Assembly (NCBI GenBank): GCA_030674915.1 | Contig: JASXSV010000005.1 | Span: 62,001-126,000, forward strand | Direction of reading: 5' to 3' | DNA length: 64,000 nt | Source of the DNA: Candidatus Endonucleibacter bathymodioli | GTDB lineage: Bacteria > Pseudomonadota > Gammaproteobacteria > Pseudomonadales > Endozoicomonadaceae | Program-made: the position numbers and the translations under genes | Part shown: piece after piece, positions 32,606 to 42,640 of the stretch | Position numbering within the stretch: the stretch's first letter is position 1 | Layout of the letters: every line of letters starts with the position of its first letter | Notes under the pieces: generated by a model | Database searches by the model: none | What the model was told of the DNA's origin: nothing | Seen by the model: only the letters and a program-made list of their open reading frames with translations

Positions 32606-33823
32606 GTGACTATTTGGTTATCTGCTGGAATACTATTCACTTTTCTTGCCGTGGCATTCGTTCTTGCGCGGTGGGGTAAAGTCCGCTGTGTTGGTAGCAC
32701 ACCTGTGCGAACACTGACGTTTATTGCAATTCTCTTTACTTCTGGACTAGACGTGGCTCTGATCACCTTCCCGTTGACAGAGTTTGCTAACTACGCCGAT
32801 ATACAGACAAATCCAGAATACGCGTTTGCCAATCCATTAGCTATTGAGTTTGGATTCTGGGGTTTTCTTATTTGGGCTTATTACTTCTTAACCTGCTTCT
32901 ACTTCTGCATGATCGAACCGAAAGTTCACTTCTTTGAATTGCCGCTGGTGAAAATAATAAATAACTTTGTTATTATCGGCACATCTGCTTTCACCGCCTC
33001 CCTATTGTTATCAAACCTACATTGGTACCTACCGGAGATAGGACATGGTGAAATTACCAGCATATTCTTTTACCTGATTGTATTTATATCTATTTCCATT
33101 GCCGCCTACTCTAGCAGCAGCCTTCGCTATGTGCGTTTCCTGAGCATTTCAACCACCCTGCTATTTTTTGCTTTGATTCTCATTATGGGGCTCGGAGCTA
33201 TGATATCTACTGAAAATAGCACCGTGAAAATGCTCCAAACCTTTACTTTGCTCGGTGATTATTTTAGCAATATACACCAATTCATACTGCCTCTAAATGA
33301 TTATCACGAATTCTACCTGCTCTGGTGGTTCTCATGGAGTATTATGATCGGTCAATTTACCTCTCGCTTTGTGGGCGGTCTGACCACATGGCAGCTATGC
33401 GCAACTATGCTGATAGTGCCATCCATCATTATAGGAATATGGTTTTCAGTACTATATTTCTACCATGCCAATGGCCTAGACACTGTGCAATATTACCATT
33501 TAGCTATGGTGTTTGTGGGAGTTACTTTTTTCATTAATTCACTAGACTCCCTAATTCGGTTATATACCGACAATTTAAATCTTACCGTAGCACGACTTGG
33601 TAAAGTCAAATATCTTTTGGGAAATATTGCTGTCATGAGCATACTAACGCTGTTATTCAACTTGGGATTTTTACGAGTTCAATGGAGCGGAGCCTTGGTT
33701 ATAGGATTATTATTTACCTGCTTTGGTTATATTGTACTAGTCAAGTTAAAGCCTGTCATGCAAATAAAAACGCAAAGGGAAAAGGTGACTGTGAATTACG
33801 ACAGTATTAATATTTTTGACTGA
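32606..33823 (+). CDS. BCCT-type (choline/betaine/carnitine) transporter, short and divergent
   Basis: A 405-residue protein with about ten to eleven hydrophobic helices. WWFSWSIMIGQFTSRFVGG corresponds to the W-W-x-x-W-x-P-F-x-G-x-F motif of BCCT transporters, and FVGVTFFINSLDSLIRLYTD to their T-S-x-D-S segment. Members usually have 500 or more residues. Here the N-terminal portion is short and the C-terminus ends soon after the last helix, so it is an unusual family member. GTG start at 32606 with GGAG five bases upstream. Placed 100 bases after betA, it probably imports choline or a related quaternary amine. Confidence 0.7.
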   Translation: MTIWLSAGILFTFLAVAFVLARWGKVRCVGSTPVRTLTFIAILFTSGLDVALITFPLTEFANYADIQTNPEYAFANPLAIEFGFWGFLIWAYYFLTCFYFCMIEPKVHFFELPLVKIINNFVIIGTSAFTASLLLSNLHWYLPEIGHGEITSIFFYLIVFISISIAAYSSSSLRYVRFLSISTTLLFFALILIMGLGAMISTENSTVKMLQTFTLLGDYFSNIHQFILPLNDYHEFYLLWWFSWSIMIGQFTSRFVGGLTTWQLCATMLIVPSIIIGIWFSVLYFYHANGLDTVQYYHLAMVFVGVTFFINSLDSLIRLYTDNLNLTVARLGKVKYLLGNIAVMSILTLLFNLGFLRVQWSGALVIGLLFTCFGYIVLVKLKPVMQIKTQREKVTVNYDSINIFD

Positions 33824-33943
33824 TATTGAATCGTAGTTTGATGCTGGAGTAATACAATAAGCGCACAGAGATATGAGCATAAGACCAATAGACTAAGTTC
33901 CATAAGCCTAGAGCAATATATCCATTCCAATTGGAGGTGCTTA

Positions 33944-34027
33944 TTGATTAAAAATGCTGTTACGATGTCCTTTATTGCTTGTGCAACAGCTATCTCACCA
34001 GCAACTATTTTACCGAAAATAAGTTAA
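33944..34027 (+). CDS. Short signal-peptide-like ORF, possible truncated gene
   Basis: A 27-codon frame starting with TTG at 33944, preceded by a strong TTGGAGGTGC ribosome site. The product (I-K-N-A-V-T-M-S-F-I-A-C-A-T-A-I-S-P-A-T) looks like a signal peptide and stops at once. It may be the beginning of a porin or periplasmic gene lost by deletion. The rest of the 33824-34147 gap shows no gene. Confidence 0.3.
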   Translation: MIKNAVTMSFIACATAISPATILPKIS

Positions 34028-34147
34028 AACACGCATTTCCTGAGACCTACGCTTTTTTAACAACAGTATCTATTTCAAATATAAATTTACACAACACGAC
34101 ATTACTGCCAGATACAACCGTGTGATCACCATAACACACCACGCTAG

Positions 34148-35299
34148 TTATTCATCAAACACGTGGAAGCCTAAAGATGATATCTTTTTCCGAGCCTCAT
34201 CACTACAACGTTTCAACTTGATTCTTAAAGTACTAAACTCCCTACGCACAGGGTAGTTTGCTCGCATTAGATCAAATGCACGCTTAGCTTCATCTTTATC
34301 CATTAAGAGGAACTGACGCATCCAGGCATCATCCCGTCGAATATCGTACACGGCTCTAATCGCTGCTGAAGCAACCTCTTCTACTGTAGAATTTTCAATA
34401 AAACTCATCATCCTGAGTGATGGGATAGGTGTAATTGCCGCAGTTCTTATACGGGCAGGTAACCCAAAGCACCTGCAGAATGCTTTATAAATCATTTCCG
34501 TGCCCGCAATTTTACTATCCAGACTGTAACCAGCAATATGCGGAGTAGCCAAGTCAACACGCTTTAATAACTCAAAATCAATATCTGGCTCATGTTCCCA
34601 AACATCCATAACCACTTTAATATCCTTGCCACTTTTTAAACATTGCTGCAAAGCAAGGTTATCAACAACCGCCCCACGTCCAGCACTAATCAGCACTGTA
34701 CCATCTCTCATTGCTTCCAGCTCATGTTTTTTAATCATATGATAGGTGGGGAATGGACCATCAACGGTAAGTGGTGTATGCAAGGAAATAACATCACAAC
34801 ACTCAATCAGTTTTTCTAGTGAAACATATTCCACACCACCTGCCTTTTCACACAAAGGATCTGTTACCAGTACCCGTAAACCAATATGTTGAAAAATATT
34901 AACCAGCCTGCTGCCAATTTGCCCGCTGCCAACCACCCCAAATGTTCTATCCCTCAGATTAAAACAATACTTCTCTGACAAAATATCAAGTGCGCTCAAA
35001 ACATATTCACTAACAGCAGTGGCATTACAACCTTCTGCACTAAAAAAACTTATACCTAGTCGCTGCAGTAACTGTTGATCAATGTGATCAACCCCAGATG
35101 TAGACGTTGCGACAAACTTTAACGACGTATTATTATTTACCAATAATTCATTAACCTTGGTAACAGAACGAACTAATAATGCATCGGCATTATGGACATC
35201 CTCTGCAGTAATACCTCGTCCCAGAATAGCCACAAGATCTCCCATTTCACCAAAACACTCTTTTAGTAAAGGAATATTTTCGTCAGCAATAATTTTCAT
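34148..35299 (-). CDS. pdxB: Erythronate-4-phosphate dehydrogenase
   Basis: Second enzyme of the DXP-independent pyridoxal-phosphate pathway; oxidises 4-phosphoerythronate. It has 383 residues. N-terminus MKIIADENIPLLKECFGEMG is the PdxB hallmark. The D-2-hydroxyacid dehydrogenase core includes TSTSGVDHID, the Rossmann GVVGSGQIGSRLVNIF, SLHTPLTVDGPFPTYHMI, LISAGRGAVVDN (Arg), VMDVWEHEPDID (Glu) and ATPHIAGYSLDSKIAG (catalytic His). The C-terminal PdxB dimerisation domain is present. Single gene with repeats on its upstream side. Confidence 0.95.
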   Translation of the reverse strand: MKIIADENIPLLKECFGEMGDLVAILGRGITAEDVHNADALLVRSVTKVNELLVNNNTSLKFVATSTSGVDHIDQQLLQRLGISFFSAEGCNATAVSEYVLSALDILSEKYCFNLRDRTFGVVGSGQIGSRLVNIFQHIGLRVLVTDPLCEKAGGVEYVSLEKLIECCDVISLHTPLTVDGPFPTYHMIKKHELEAMRDGTVLISAGRGAVVDNLALQQCLKSGKDIKVVMDVWEHEPDIDFELLKRVDLATPHIAGYSLDSKIAGTEMIYKAFCRCFGLPARIRTAAITPIPSLRMMSFIENSTVEEVASAAIRAVYDIRRDDAWMRQFLLMDKDEAKRAFDLMRANYPVRREFSTLRIKLKRCSDEARKKISSLGFHVFDE

Positions 35300-35399
35300 A
35301 GCCTATTCAATCGCCTAAAACACCTGTGAGTAGAATCCATGTCACCATCCTAGTAGCACCCTTTATCATTATCAATATTATCTTAAGTGCAACTAATAC

Positions 35400-35519
35400 A
35401 TATCCCCATCTCCATGGAAGGTGAAAGCAGGAGACAAATGAGAAAACTCTCAAAAACCTAAGAGTAGTAGGTAATTGATAGCGATCATAACCTCTCAGAC
35501 TCACCGAAAACGAGTATAA
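35400..35519. repeat. Dispersed palindromic intergenic repeat
   Basis: From TATCCCCATCTCCATGGAAG to AAAACGAGTATAAC. Contains AGAGTAGTAGGTAATTGATA. It lies between the divergent pdxB and the unknown gene at 35645. The 86-codon frame across it is not a gene. Confidence 0.65.
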
Positions 35520-35644
35520 CCTATCTTGCATAAGCCCCCCACAATAAACTCGACTAACCTCTATCAATCAACGGCCGATACTTTTAATTAGTCCTATTGG
35601 ACTACATATCCTATTTTCAACCGACAATCTTGGAATCGCTATTC

Positions 35645-36331
35645 ATGGAGAACAAACACCCCAACATCTCTAACATCGTCGACATATTCACTAGAAAACC
35701 GGTAGACGACACCAATATTGATAAATTTATCCGCCTTTCTCCGGAACTAGATGGGTTAGAAATGCTATACAGCAATGATTCCTGCCCCGGCAAGCTATAT
35801 AGCATAAAAATATTATGTTGGGCTTTAATGAAAAATGGCACAATAAATGCTTTAGTTCCGTGGCTTAATAAAATAGTTTCCTCCAAAGAGTTAAACGACC
35901 CACTAAATGGACATTGGGAAGGGTACTATGACAGTTTCCACAACCACCTGTTTTTTGAGGCTCCAGATCACAAAGAGAAAGAATTGAAAACTGCAGAAAA
36001 CTTCTTCCGCAATTCATCCGACGACAAAGACTTGGTCATACAGGAATTTATTGATACCACTGGAACCCATGTCGTGCTATCAGAAGATCAGCTCCAAACA
36101 ATCGTTCTAGCTCACGTCACCAGCTGGAGACTTTTTAACGATGGCCGTCTACACGCCATGATTGCTGACGAGACCAAAATAACCTCCACCCCAGTATTAA
36201 TTGGTGATGATTGTCTATTTTCCGCCCAAGAACATAAGGATTTTCGCTATTTTTTCCACTACTCCATTGCCAATAAAATCAAACATGGAGATCAAGATGC
36301 TATTGCCTCACTTAACCACTTAAGAACTTAA
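35645..36331 (+). CDS. Uncharacterised soluble protein
   Basis: A 228-residue acidic protein without signal peptide or membrane helices; no family recognised. The frame can start at TTG 35597 but that has no ribosome site. The ATG at 35645 has TTGGA about ten bases upstream and is preferred. Notable features are a charged N-terminal half with repeated Asp/Asn, an aromatic patch (GHWEGYYDSFHNHLFFEA) and a mixed alpha/beta C-terminal half. The last codons fall in a short tandem repeat (36318-36347). Monocistronic, divergent from pdxB. Confidence 0.6.
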   Translation: MENKHPNISNIVDIFTRKPVDDTNIDKFIRLSPELDGLEMLYSNDSCPGKLYSIKILCWALMKNGTINALVPWLNKIVSSKELNDPLNGHWEGYYDSFHNHLFFEAPDHKEKELKTAENFFRNSSDDKDLVIQEFIDTTGTHVVLSEDQLQTIVLAHVTSWRLFNDGRLHAMIADETKITSTPVLIGDDCLFSAQEHKDFRYFFHYSIANKIKHGDQDAIASLNHLRT

Positions 36332-36347
36332 GAACTTAAGAACTTAA
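36318..36347. repeat. Eight-base tandem repeat at the 3' end of a gene
   Basis: ACTTAAGA occurs three times and a further ACTTAA begins a fourth unit. The stop codon of the gene at 35645 lies within it, so unit number changes would alter the C-terminus. Confidence 0.85.
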
Positions 36348-36430
36348 CCAACATATGAGAAATAATTAAGATCAGCAAGTGCCAGCCTACAACCCTGTAT
36401 GATTCAAAAACTACAAGTACACGTTACACT

Positions 36431-36491
36431 CTATCCATTTAAAAATGTCCAGCTGTTAACTACTCTCACACCTTCACTGGTAACGAATATA
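36431..36491. repeat. Partial dispersed repeat in a 650-base gap
   Basis: Shares CTGTTAACTACTCTCACACC and TTCACTGGTAACGAATAT with the family's right half. The surrounding gap, 36348-36980, contains no convincing gene; the 72-codon frame over the repeat is spurious. Confidence 0.45.
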
Positions 36492-36980
36492 ACTAGACCA
36501 AAGTTCGGTAATTACCCCTATCCCTTCTATTATTCACAGGTGACTTCACAGCTTCATCAAGTTTCTGAATTTGGTAGTGGGTTAAATCTGTTATTTCTAG
36601 AATCATGCGCCTCATAATGTGTTATGAAAAAGCACGGCATAGAAAAAAGAAATAAACACAAAATTGAGCAAACATATTAATTTCAAAACTTAGATTACGC
36701 GATTCGCACGTAAGACAATTTGTTTTTTAGAACTGGCAACAAAGCATGATATTGTTATATGCCTGTTGATTAAGAAGGTCGAGCCTAGAATAGACATCCA
36801 TGAACAATTAAAGTTAACCCCTAGATTTCCACAATGAACCCATCTCCGTAGATTACCAAAATTTTTAACGGTAATTATCATTTTCTTATGAAATCTTAAT
36901 TATCAATTCATTACCCTAAAAAATATCTACAGGATATACCATCGCACTTCTAATGATGCAAGAAAAATCAGGCAGAGTGG

Positions 36981-37895
36981 TTACTGTTTCTCTGGTTTTT
37001 TAGCTTTATTATTCAAGCTATATATATAGGCTGTGACCAAGTGAACTTTTTCTTCTCCAAGAATATCTTTCCAGGGAGACATAATGCCATTTCGACCATT
37101 ACGTATAGTATATGCAACCTGATTATGGCTTGATCCGTAAAGCCAGTTATCGCTACTGGTTAGGTCTGGAGCACCGAGAAGGGTATTACCTTTGGCATCA
37201 CCTCCATGACATATGGAACAGGTATTATTGAATACTTTCTTCCCTGCTTCCAAAGTTTTATCATCCGCATTGACTGTTAGATTACTAAGAGAGCGCACAT
37301 AATGTGTGACATTGTTAACCCCCTTTTCTCCAATAATAGCACCCCACGCAGGCATTTGTCCTTTCCGTCCGTGAAGAATCGTGGTTTTGATAGTTTCAGG
37401 TGCACCTCCATATAACCATTTATTATTGGTCAGATTAGGAAAACCAAAATTACCACCAGCATCGCTTGCGTGACATATAGTACAGTTGTTCATAAAAATG
37501 CGCTGACCCATTTTGATAGCTTTCGGATTGTTGATTAATTCTATTATCGGTGTTGCAGCATAACGAGAAAACTCTGGCATATAACGGCGATCATGTTTTA
37601 ATTGATGCCGCTCATACTCGTTGATAGACGTCCATCCTAACAGACCTTCCCAACTTCCCATGCCGGGGTAGATTAGCAAGTACCCTGCGGAAAAAATCAA
37701 AGTGGCAACAAAAAGAACAAACCACCAGCGTGGCATGGGATTATCTAGCTCCTCGATACCGTCATAGTTATGGCCGGTAGTTTCATTCGTGGTGCCTGAT
37801 CTTTGAGCTTTGTGTGTGGCGAACAAAACCCACATGACGAGAATTAGGCAGACCAAGGTTAGGATAATAATCCAAGCACTCCAAAAAATACTCAT
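36981..37895 (-). CDS. ccoP: cbb3-type cytochrome c oxidase, diheme subunit III
   Basis: Membrane-anchored diheme cytochrome c that feeds electrons to CcoN. It has 304 residues. Two N-terminal membrane helices (about 6-26 and 57-77) are followed by two c-type heme sites: CTICH at 138-142 and CSICH at 226-230. Methionine ligands are in the GQMPAWG and GIMSPWKD loops. Start overlaps the ccoQ stop by four bases. Last gene of ccoNOQP. Confidence 0.96.
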   Translation of the reverse strand: MSIFWSAWIIILTLVCLILVMWVLFATHKAQRSGTTNETTGHNYDGIEELDNPMPRWWFVLFVATLIFSAGYLLIYPGMGSWEGLLGWTSINEYERHQLKHDRRYMPEFSRYAATPIIELINNPKAIKMGQRIFMNNCTICHASDAGGNFGFPNLTNNKWLYGGAPETIKTTILHGRKGQMPAWGAIIGEKGVNNVTHYVRSLSNLTVNADDKTLEAGKKVFNNTCSICHGGDAKGNTLLGAPDLTSSDNWLYGSSHNQVAYTIRNGRNGIMSPWKDILGEEKVHLVTAYIYSLNNKAKKPEKQ

Positions 37896-38119
37896 ACCAA
37901 GGTTCCTCCTTCTTTTTTGTTTTTATCATTTGCTGAATTTAATAAAGCCTCATCGTTTTTAATTGGGCTTATTTCATGGTCATCATCCTCAGCAAAAGGC
38001 AGTGCCGCAGCTTCTTTAAAATCTTCTTTCCTACGCCCACTATAGGCCCAGAAAAAAATAGATAAAAATGCAATTGTAACAAACAGGGTGGCCAGCCCTC
38101 TTAAGGTATTAATATCCAT
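37892..38119 (-). CDS. ccoQ: cbb3-type oxidase small subunit IV
   Basis: A 75-residue protein with one N-terminal membrane helix (about 8-26, ending in FFWAYSGRRK, the CcoQ signature) and an acidic cytoplasmic tail. It overlaps ccoP by four bases and touches the ccoO stop, so all are translationally coupled. CcoQ stabilises the oxidase. Confidence 0.9.
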   Translation of the reverse strand: MDINTLRGLATLFVTIAFLSIFFWAYSGRRKEDFKEAAALPFAEDDDHEISPIKNDEALLNSANDKNKKEGGTLV

Positions 38120-38730
38120 CAGCGGCTACCTTTAATTATTGTGCCCAGAGATTGCAGATAGCTAATCACTGCCTCCAGCTCAGTATGACCTTTTACAGCA
38201 TTAGAAGCATTGGCGATATCCTCATCGGTGTATGGCACACCGAGAGTTCGTAATACCTTGAGTTTTTTAGGGGTAAGCTTTCCGTCCAGTATGTTTTTGG
38301 CCAACCACGGATAGGCAGGCATGATAGACTCTGGCACCACGTCCCGAGGGTTGATCAAATGAGTATAATGCCAATCATCAGAATAACGTCCACCAACTCG
38401 GGCTAGGTCCGGACCGGTTCGCTTGGAACCCCATAAAAATGGATGATCGTAAACAGACTCACCCGCCACTGAATAGTGACCATATCGCTCTACCTCGGCT
38501 CGCAAAGGCCTTATCATCTGTGAGTGGCAACCGACACATCCTTCGCGGATATAAATATCCCGGCCTTCCAATTGCAAAGGGGTATAAGGTTTAAGCCCCT
38601 TAACTGGTTCTGTGGCGTCCTTTTGGAAGAATAGGGGGACAATCTCCACCAACCCACCAAAACTGATAGCCACAACAATTAGAGTTATCATCAACCCCAG
38701 GTGTTTTTCTACCAGATCATGTTTTATCAT
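38119..38730 (-). CDS. ccoO: cbb3-type cytochrome c oxidase, monoheme subunit II
   Basis: Monoheme cytochrome c of the oxidase, 203 residues. One membrane helix (about 12-34) is followed by the heme-binding [12 protein letters not shown] (Cys65, Cys68, His69). Conserved [20 protein letters not shown] and [13 protein letters not shown] follow, with the Met ligand in [10 protein letters not shown]. Lies 119 bases after ccoN; that gap holds a partial dispersed repeat. Confidence 0.96.
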   Translation of the reverse strand: MIKHDLVEKHLGLMITLIVVAISFGGLVEIVPLFFQKDATEPVKGLKPYTPLQLEGRDIYIREGCVGCHSQMIRPLRAEVERYGHYSVAGESVYDHPFLWGSKRTGPDLARVGGRYSDDWHYTHLINPRDVVPESIMPAYPWLAKNILDGKLTPKKLKVLRTLGVPYTDEDIANASNAVKGHTELEAVISYLQSLGTIIKGSR

Positions 38731-38768
38731 TCTTTATCTCACATCCTGATCAGACTGCCTGCAACCTT

Positions 38769-38820
38769 GGGTATATACCCACTTTCTTGAAGGCGCGAGG
38801 TTGTTGACTACTCTAACTCA
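38769..38820. repeat. Partial dispersed repeat between ccoN and ccoO
   Basis: GGGTATATACCCACTTTCTT and GAGGTTGTTGACTACTCTAA match one arm of the family, in inverted orientation. It interrupts what is otherwise a tight operon. Confidence 0.5.
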
Positions 38821-38849
38821 ACCACAAAAACCTAATATTCGCATGCTCA

Positions 38850-40340
38850 TTATGAAGCATCACTCGCTTGTAGACTACTCACACCATCCATGATACCGGG
38901 TATAGGTGCGGATAGAGCCGCTAATTGTTGACATTTTGCTATCCTGGCAGTCCGGTAAACGTTATAAGCCATAATCAGCATACCCAAAAGAAAGAAACCG
39001 CCACCAATAGCACGCACAATGTAGCCGGAACCACTGGCTACAACTGACTCAATAAAGCTATAAGTCAACGTGCCATCTGCATTCACTGCTCTCCACATCA
39101 GCCCTTGCATAATACCGTTAACCCACATGGCAACTATATAAAGAATGGTCCCAATGGTTGCCAACCAGAAATGAGCATTAATCAAAGGGATGCTATACAT
39201 ACCCTTAATGCCGTAAACTTTTGGAATAAGATGATAGAGGGCACCAAAAGACACCATTGCTACCCACCCCAAGGCACCGGAATGCACGTGACCAATTGTC
39301 CAATCCGTATAGTGTGATAAGGCATTAACGGTTTTGATGGCCATCATCGGCCCTTCAAAAGTGGACATTCCATAAAAAGAAAGGGAAACAACCAGAAAAC
39401 GCAGAATCGGATCAGTACGCAGTTTGTGCCATGCCCCAGATAAAGTCATAACACCATTTATCATACCACCCCAAGACGGAGCCAACAGAATCAGAGACAT
39501 TACCATGCCAAGACTTTGAGACCAGTCTGGCAGAGCTGTATAATGAAGGTGATGCGGTCCAGCCCAAATATAAATAGCAATCAGTGACCAAAAATGCACA
39601 ACAGACAGACGGTAGGAATAAATGGGACGTTCTGCTTGCTTGGGCACAAAATAATACATAATACCAAGAAAACCAGCAGTCAAGAAAAAGCCCACAGCAT
39701 TGTGCCCATACCACCATTGGATCATCGCATCCACTGCTCCTGCATACGCAGAATAAGACTTGGTCAGAGACACTGGAAGTGACGCCTTGTTAACGATATG
39801 AAGCATCGCAACGGTGATAATAAAAGCACCATAAAACCAGTTGGCAACATAAATATGTTTAACCTTCCGTTTACTAATGGTGGCAAAAAACACAACAGCA
39901 TATGCCACCCAAACAATAGCCAAAAGAATTCCTATCGGCCACTCTAGTTCCGCGTATTCTTTTGTAGTGGTGTACCCCATTGGCAAGGTAATTGCCGCCA
40001 ACACGATAACCAGTTGCCATCCCCAAAAGGTAAAGGCTGCCAAAACAGGAAAAGCCAGTGTCGCCTGACAGGTACGTTGGACAACATAATAAGACGTGGA
40101 AAAAAGGGCACAGCCACCAAAAGCAAAAATAACAGTATTAGTGTGAAGTGGGCGAAGTCTGCCAAAACTAGTCCAAGGAAGATCAAAATTCAACTCTGGA
40201 AAAACAAGCTGTGAGGCTATCAGCAGCCCTACACTCATGCCCACAACACCCCATACCACCGACATGATGGCAAATTGTTTGACTACTTTATAATTGTAAA
40301 TCAAAGAGGTATGACCTGGCTGTACCGTTGCTGTACTCAT
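38850..40340 (-). CDS. ccoN: cbb3-type cytochrome c oxidase catalytic subunit I
   Basis: Heme-copper oxidase subunit that reduces oxygen and pumps protons with high oxygen affinity. It has 496 residues and about twelve membrane helices. Metal ligands: [14 protein letters not shown] (low-spin heme His), [18 protein letters not shown] (Cu-B His and cross-linked Tyr), [13 protein letters not shown] (Cu-B His pair) and [13 protein letters not shown] (heme His residues). First gene of ccoNOQP, implying growth at low oxygen. A search for an FNR-type box upstream found none convincing. Confidence 0.97.
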   Translation of the reverse strand: MSTATVQPGHTSLIYNYKVVKQFAIMSVVWGVVGMSVGLLIASQLVFPELNFDLPWTSFGRLRPLHTNTVIFAFGGCALFSTSYYVVQRTCQATLAFPVLAAFTFWGWQLVIVLAAITLPMGYTTTKEYAELEWPIGILLAIVWVAYAVVFFATISKRKVKHIYVANWFYGAFIITVAMLHIVNKASLPVSLTKSYSAYAGAVDAMIQWWYGHNAVGFFLTAGFLGIMYYFVPKQAERPIYSYRLSVVHFWSLIAIYIWAGPHHLHYTALPDWSQSLGMVMSLILLAPSWGGMINGVMTLSGAWHKLRTDPILRFLVVSLSFYGMSTFEGPMMAIKTVNALSHYTDWTIGHVHSGALGWVAMVSFGALYHLIPKVYGIKGMYSIPLINAHFWLATIGTILYIVAMWVNGIMQGLMWRAVNADGTLTYSFIESVVASGSGYIVRAIGGGFFLLGMLIMAYNVYRTARIAKCQQLAALSAPIPGIMDGVSSLQASDAS

Positions 40341-40786
40341 GCTCCATGACTACCTTATGTTTTTACTTGATCGGTTATTAACAAGTACTGGCTAATATCT
40401 AATTTGGTTTAAATCTCAAGATCAACATACTGGCGCTAGAACAAAGTCGCGTTGCTTGTGTCCAATGTGCCGAATATGCCGAACAAAAAGGCATTTTTAT
40501 TACCAATACTAAATACGGTTTTCCCACACACTTACATGAGATTTCGAGTAATGATACAAAAAGACATAAAGTAACGTCAATTATTTTTTAATACAACCGG
40601 CAGGCAAAAGTTTTTTATGACACAAAAGACAGTAGCCGCAAGCCTGTTTTATTTTCTAGATTTTTCTTACCAATATACCCGCTGGGAAGACGACAAACAC
40701 CATGAGCCTAGATTGCTGAGTAATTGTGTGAGTGATGGCCTTTAGCAACCTCACTCCTTCACAGGTTTGGATATATACGACTGGCA
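40341..40786. other. Region upstream of ccoN with a gene remnant
   Basis: From about 40420 to 40592 one plus-strand frame is open and reads like protein (CVQCAEYAEQKGIFITNTKY), but it lacks any ATG/GTG start and is short. Probably the decayed 3' end of a deleted gene. The remainder is leader sequence of ccoN and a dispersed repeat (40674-40776). Confidence 0.3.
40674..40776. repeat. Dispersed palindromic intergenic repeat
   Basis: From ATACCCGCTGGGAAGACGAC to CACAGGTTTGGATATAT, between the 3' end of the C45-family gene and the ccoN leader. Confidence 0.6.
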
Positions 40787-41869
40787 TTAATCATCAAATG
40801 TTAGAGATAACCATTCCCCCCTATCAGCAGAGCCTCGACAGGCATGCAGTATAAGCTTGTCATGATCAGCAATCATGCAAGCATTGGTGGATGCATAGCC
40901 GTTGTCTTCAGGGTAGCGATTAATACTATTCGCAGCATCTTGATGGTTAGCAAAAATGGTTTTAATTGAGTCAACAGTAAATTCCCCTGCCTGAAGCAAG
41001 GTTTTTAGTCGCTGAAACCTGGCTACGCTTGATGAAGAAGGTTTATCATATTCTCGGGCTTGATGTTCAGGATACAGACAATGGTTAGTCCAACCCATGG
41101 GAGTGCTGGAGAGTTTTTGGTTGTTGTGACTAAAGCCGGTTACCTCAAAATGCATAGCTTTATTAGCGGTTGATAAAAAGTAACTGTGGGCACCTGATTT
41201 TGGAGCATGATCTATGACATGAGAAGCTTCTTCTATGGTATTGCAGCGCATGGCTCTATGAATAATATTTATATAGCCAACACCGAGTTTTGACCCCCAA
41301 GTTTTCAGGTTGGTTGTACCAATAGCCAAGCCTTTGCTATTCATTCCCATCAGGGCGAGGCTGCCTACAAGCTGAATACTCCAACGAGCAGGGCCTTTGT
41401 TTGGCTTGGTGTGAATGGCAACCACATACTCCACATCCTCCTGGTTAAGATCCCAAGTCTGGCCTGCCAGTATGGTGTTGTCTAGGGTGTGAGTGGCAGG
41501 AATCATCACTGCCGAGCAGCCTTCAGAATCAGGCTGAGAGCCTGTGAGCATATACGCATCACGGATGTCTGTGTAATTACTAACGGTGTAAAGATCCACC
41601 GCATCAACACCTGCAGCAGCGGCAATAGCATTATGCTCAAGCAGACCTTCTGGATCCCAGCTAGCAAAAATATTGTAACATTCCCGACCGGTGTTCCGTA
41701 AATTACTTATCAGTGAATCGTCTTTAATGCCTTGATCCATGAAATACTTAACCGCAGCATCAAAACGGATCTGAATAAAACCCCGAATGCTTTCTTTTAA
41801 CTCTTCACCATGGGCATGGCCAATTTGTTCCGGCGTGCCATTAAAATGGTAGCTGCGTAGCTTGATCAT
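40787..41869 (-). CDS. Acyl-CoA:6-aminopenicillanate acyltransferase-like (peptidase C45) protein
   Basis: A 360-residue N-terminal-nucleophile-type protein of the AAT/C45 family, which cleaves or transfers acyl groups on amides. The N-terminal stretch FNGTPEQIGHAHGEELKESI is the family's G-x-x-H-G motif. Cys in SEGCSAVMIP is the likely nucleophile exposed by self-cleavage, followed by LAGQTWDLNQEDVEYVV. LALMGMNSKGLAIGTTNL and NHCLYPEHQ are also typical. The ATG at 41869 has an AGGAAA site seven bases upstream; 25 extra codons in frame are ignored. Substrate unknown. Divergent from the alpha/beta hydrolase at 41984. Confidence 0.8.
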   Translation of the reverse strand: MIKLRSYHFNGTPEQIGHAHGEELKESIRGFIQIRFDAAVKYFMDQGIKDDSLISNLRNTGRECYNIFASWDPEGLLEHNAIAAAAGVDAVDLYTVSNYTDIRDAYMLTGSQPDSEGCSAVMIPATHTLDNTILAGQTWDLNQEDVEYVVAIHTKPNKGPARWSIQLVGSLALMGMNSKGLAIGTTNLKTWGSKLGVGYINIIHRAMRCNTIEEASHVIDHAPKSGAHSYFLSTANKAMHFEVTGFSHNNQKLSSTPMGWTNHCLYPEHQAREYDKPSSSSVARFQRLKTLLQAGEFTVDSIKTIFANHQDAANSINRYPEDNGYASTNACMIADHDKLILHACRGSADRGEWLSLTFDD

Positions 41870-41983
41870 ATGATTTCCTGTGCAATAGCCTCTGTTCTTG
41901 AAGATGTAAGGGTATGAATTTTGTTTACTTGTGGCCTGTTTCAATCTCCAATTATGGTTATGACATGGTAACGGAGTCTTGGC

Positions 41984-42640
41984 ATGGATAATAATCTAAT
42001 TTGGAACAAAGCGGGTGATTATTCTCCTTTGCTCATTTTGGCCCATGGAGCTGGTGCTGGCATGGATAGTGCGTTTATGGTGACAATGGCGACATTATTG
42101 TGTGAAAGAAATATAACAGTCGTTCGGTTTAACTTTCCTTATATGCAACAGCAACAAGCGACAGGACGTAAAAGACCTCCTGATCGGAAGCCCAAGCTAA
42201 TAGAATGCTGGAATGAAGTGATAAAGCAGGTGAAAACGAGGAGCTCTGCTCCAATATTTATCGGAGGTAAGTCCATGGGTGGGCGAATAGCCACAATGTT
42301 GGAGCCTGATACCATGAGCAAATTACTTGTTTCTGGAGTAATTTGTATAGGCTACCCTTTTTATGGGGCAGGCAAACAAGATAATCCTCGTATAGAGCAC
42401 TTAAAGACAGTACTTCTGCCCCATCTTATTATTCAGGGTGATAGAGATACCATGGGAAATATTACCACCGTATTAACATATCCACTGTCAAAGCTTATTG
42501 ATATTTATTGGTTAAAGGATGGCAGCCATGATCTTTGCCCAAGAAAATCATCAGGACTGACTCATAATCAGCACTTGGATAAGGCAGCAGAAGTAATCTC
42601 TAACTTTATTCACGACAAACAAAATCGTTATACTTATTAG
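41984..42640 (+). CDS. Alpha/beta hydrolase, KANL3/Tex30 family
   Basis: A 218-residue cytoplasmic hydrolase-fold protein. Oxyanion region LILAHGAGAGMDSAFM, then RFNFPYMQQQ and the nucleophile elbow GGKSMGGRIA (Ser). Acid in IQGDRDTMG and catalytic His in LKDGSHDLCPRK. The HGAGA, FPY and GKSMGGR set is typical of the bacterial KANL3/Tex30-like family, whose substrates are not known. Divergent from the AAT-like gene with 114 bases between. Confidence 0.8.
   Translation: MDNNLIWNKAGDYSPLLILAHGAGAGMDSAFMVTMATLLCERNITVVRFNFPYMQQQQATGRKRPPDRKPKLIECWNEVIKQVKTRSSAPIFIGGKSMGGRIATMLEPDTMSKLLVSGVICIGYPFYGAGKQDNPRIEHLKTVLLPHLIIQGDRDTMGNITTVLTYPLSKLIDIYWLKDGSHDLCPRKSSGLTHNQHLDKAAEVISNFIHDKQNRYTY

Noticed and set aside
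39412..39717. 101-codon frame inside ccoN on the same strand
   Set aside because: Out-of-frame shadow of a hydrophobic gene; no independent ribosome site.
40341..40440. FNR/ANR box upstream of ccoN
   Set aside because: TTGATCGGTTATTAA looks suggestive but the second half does not match ATCAA at the required spacing, so it is not reported as a site.
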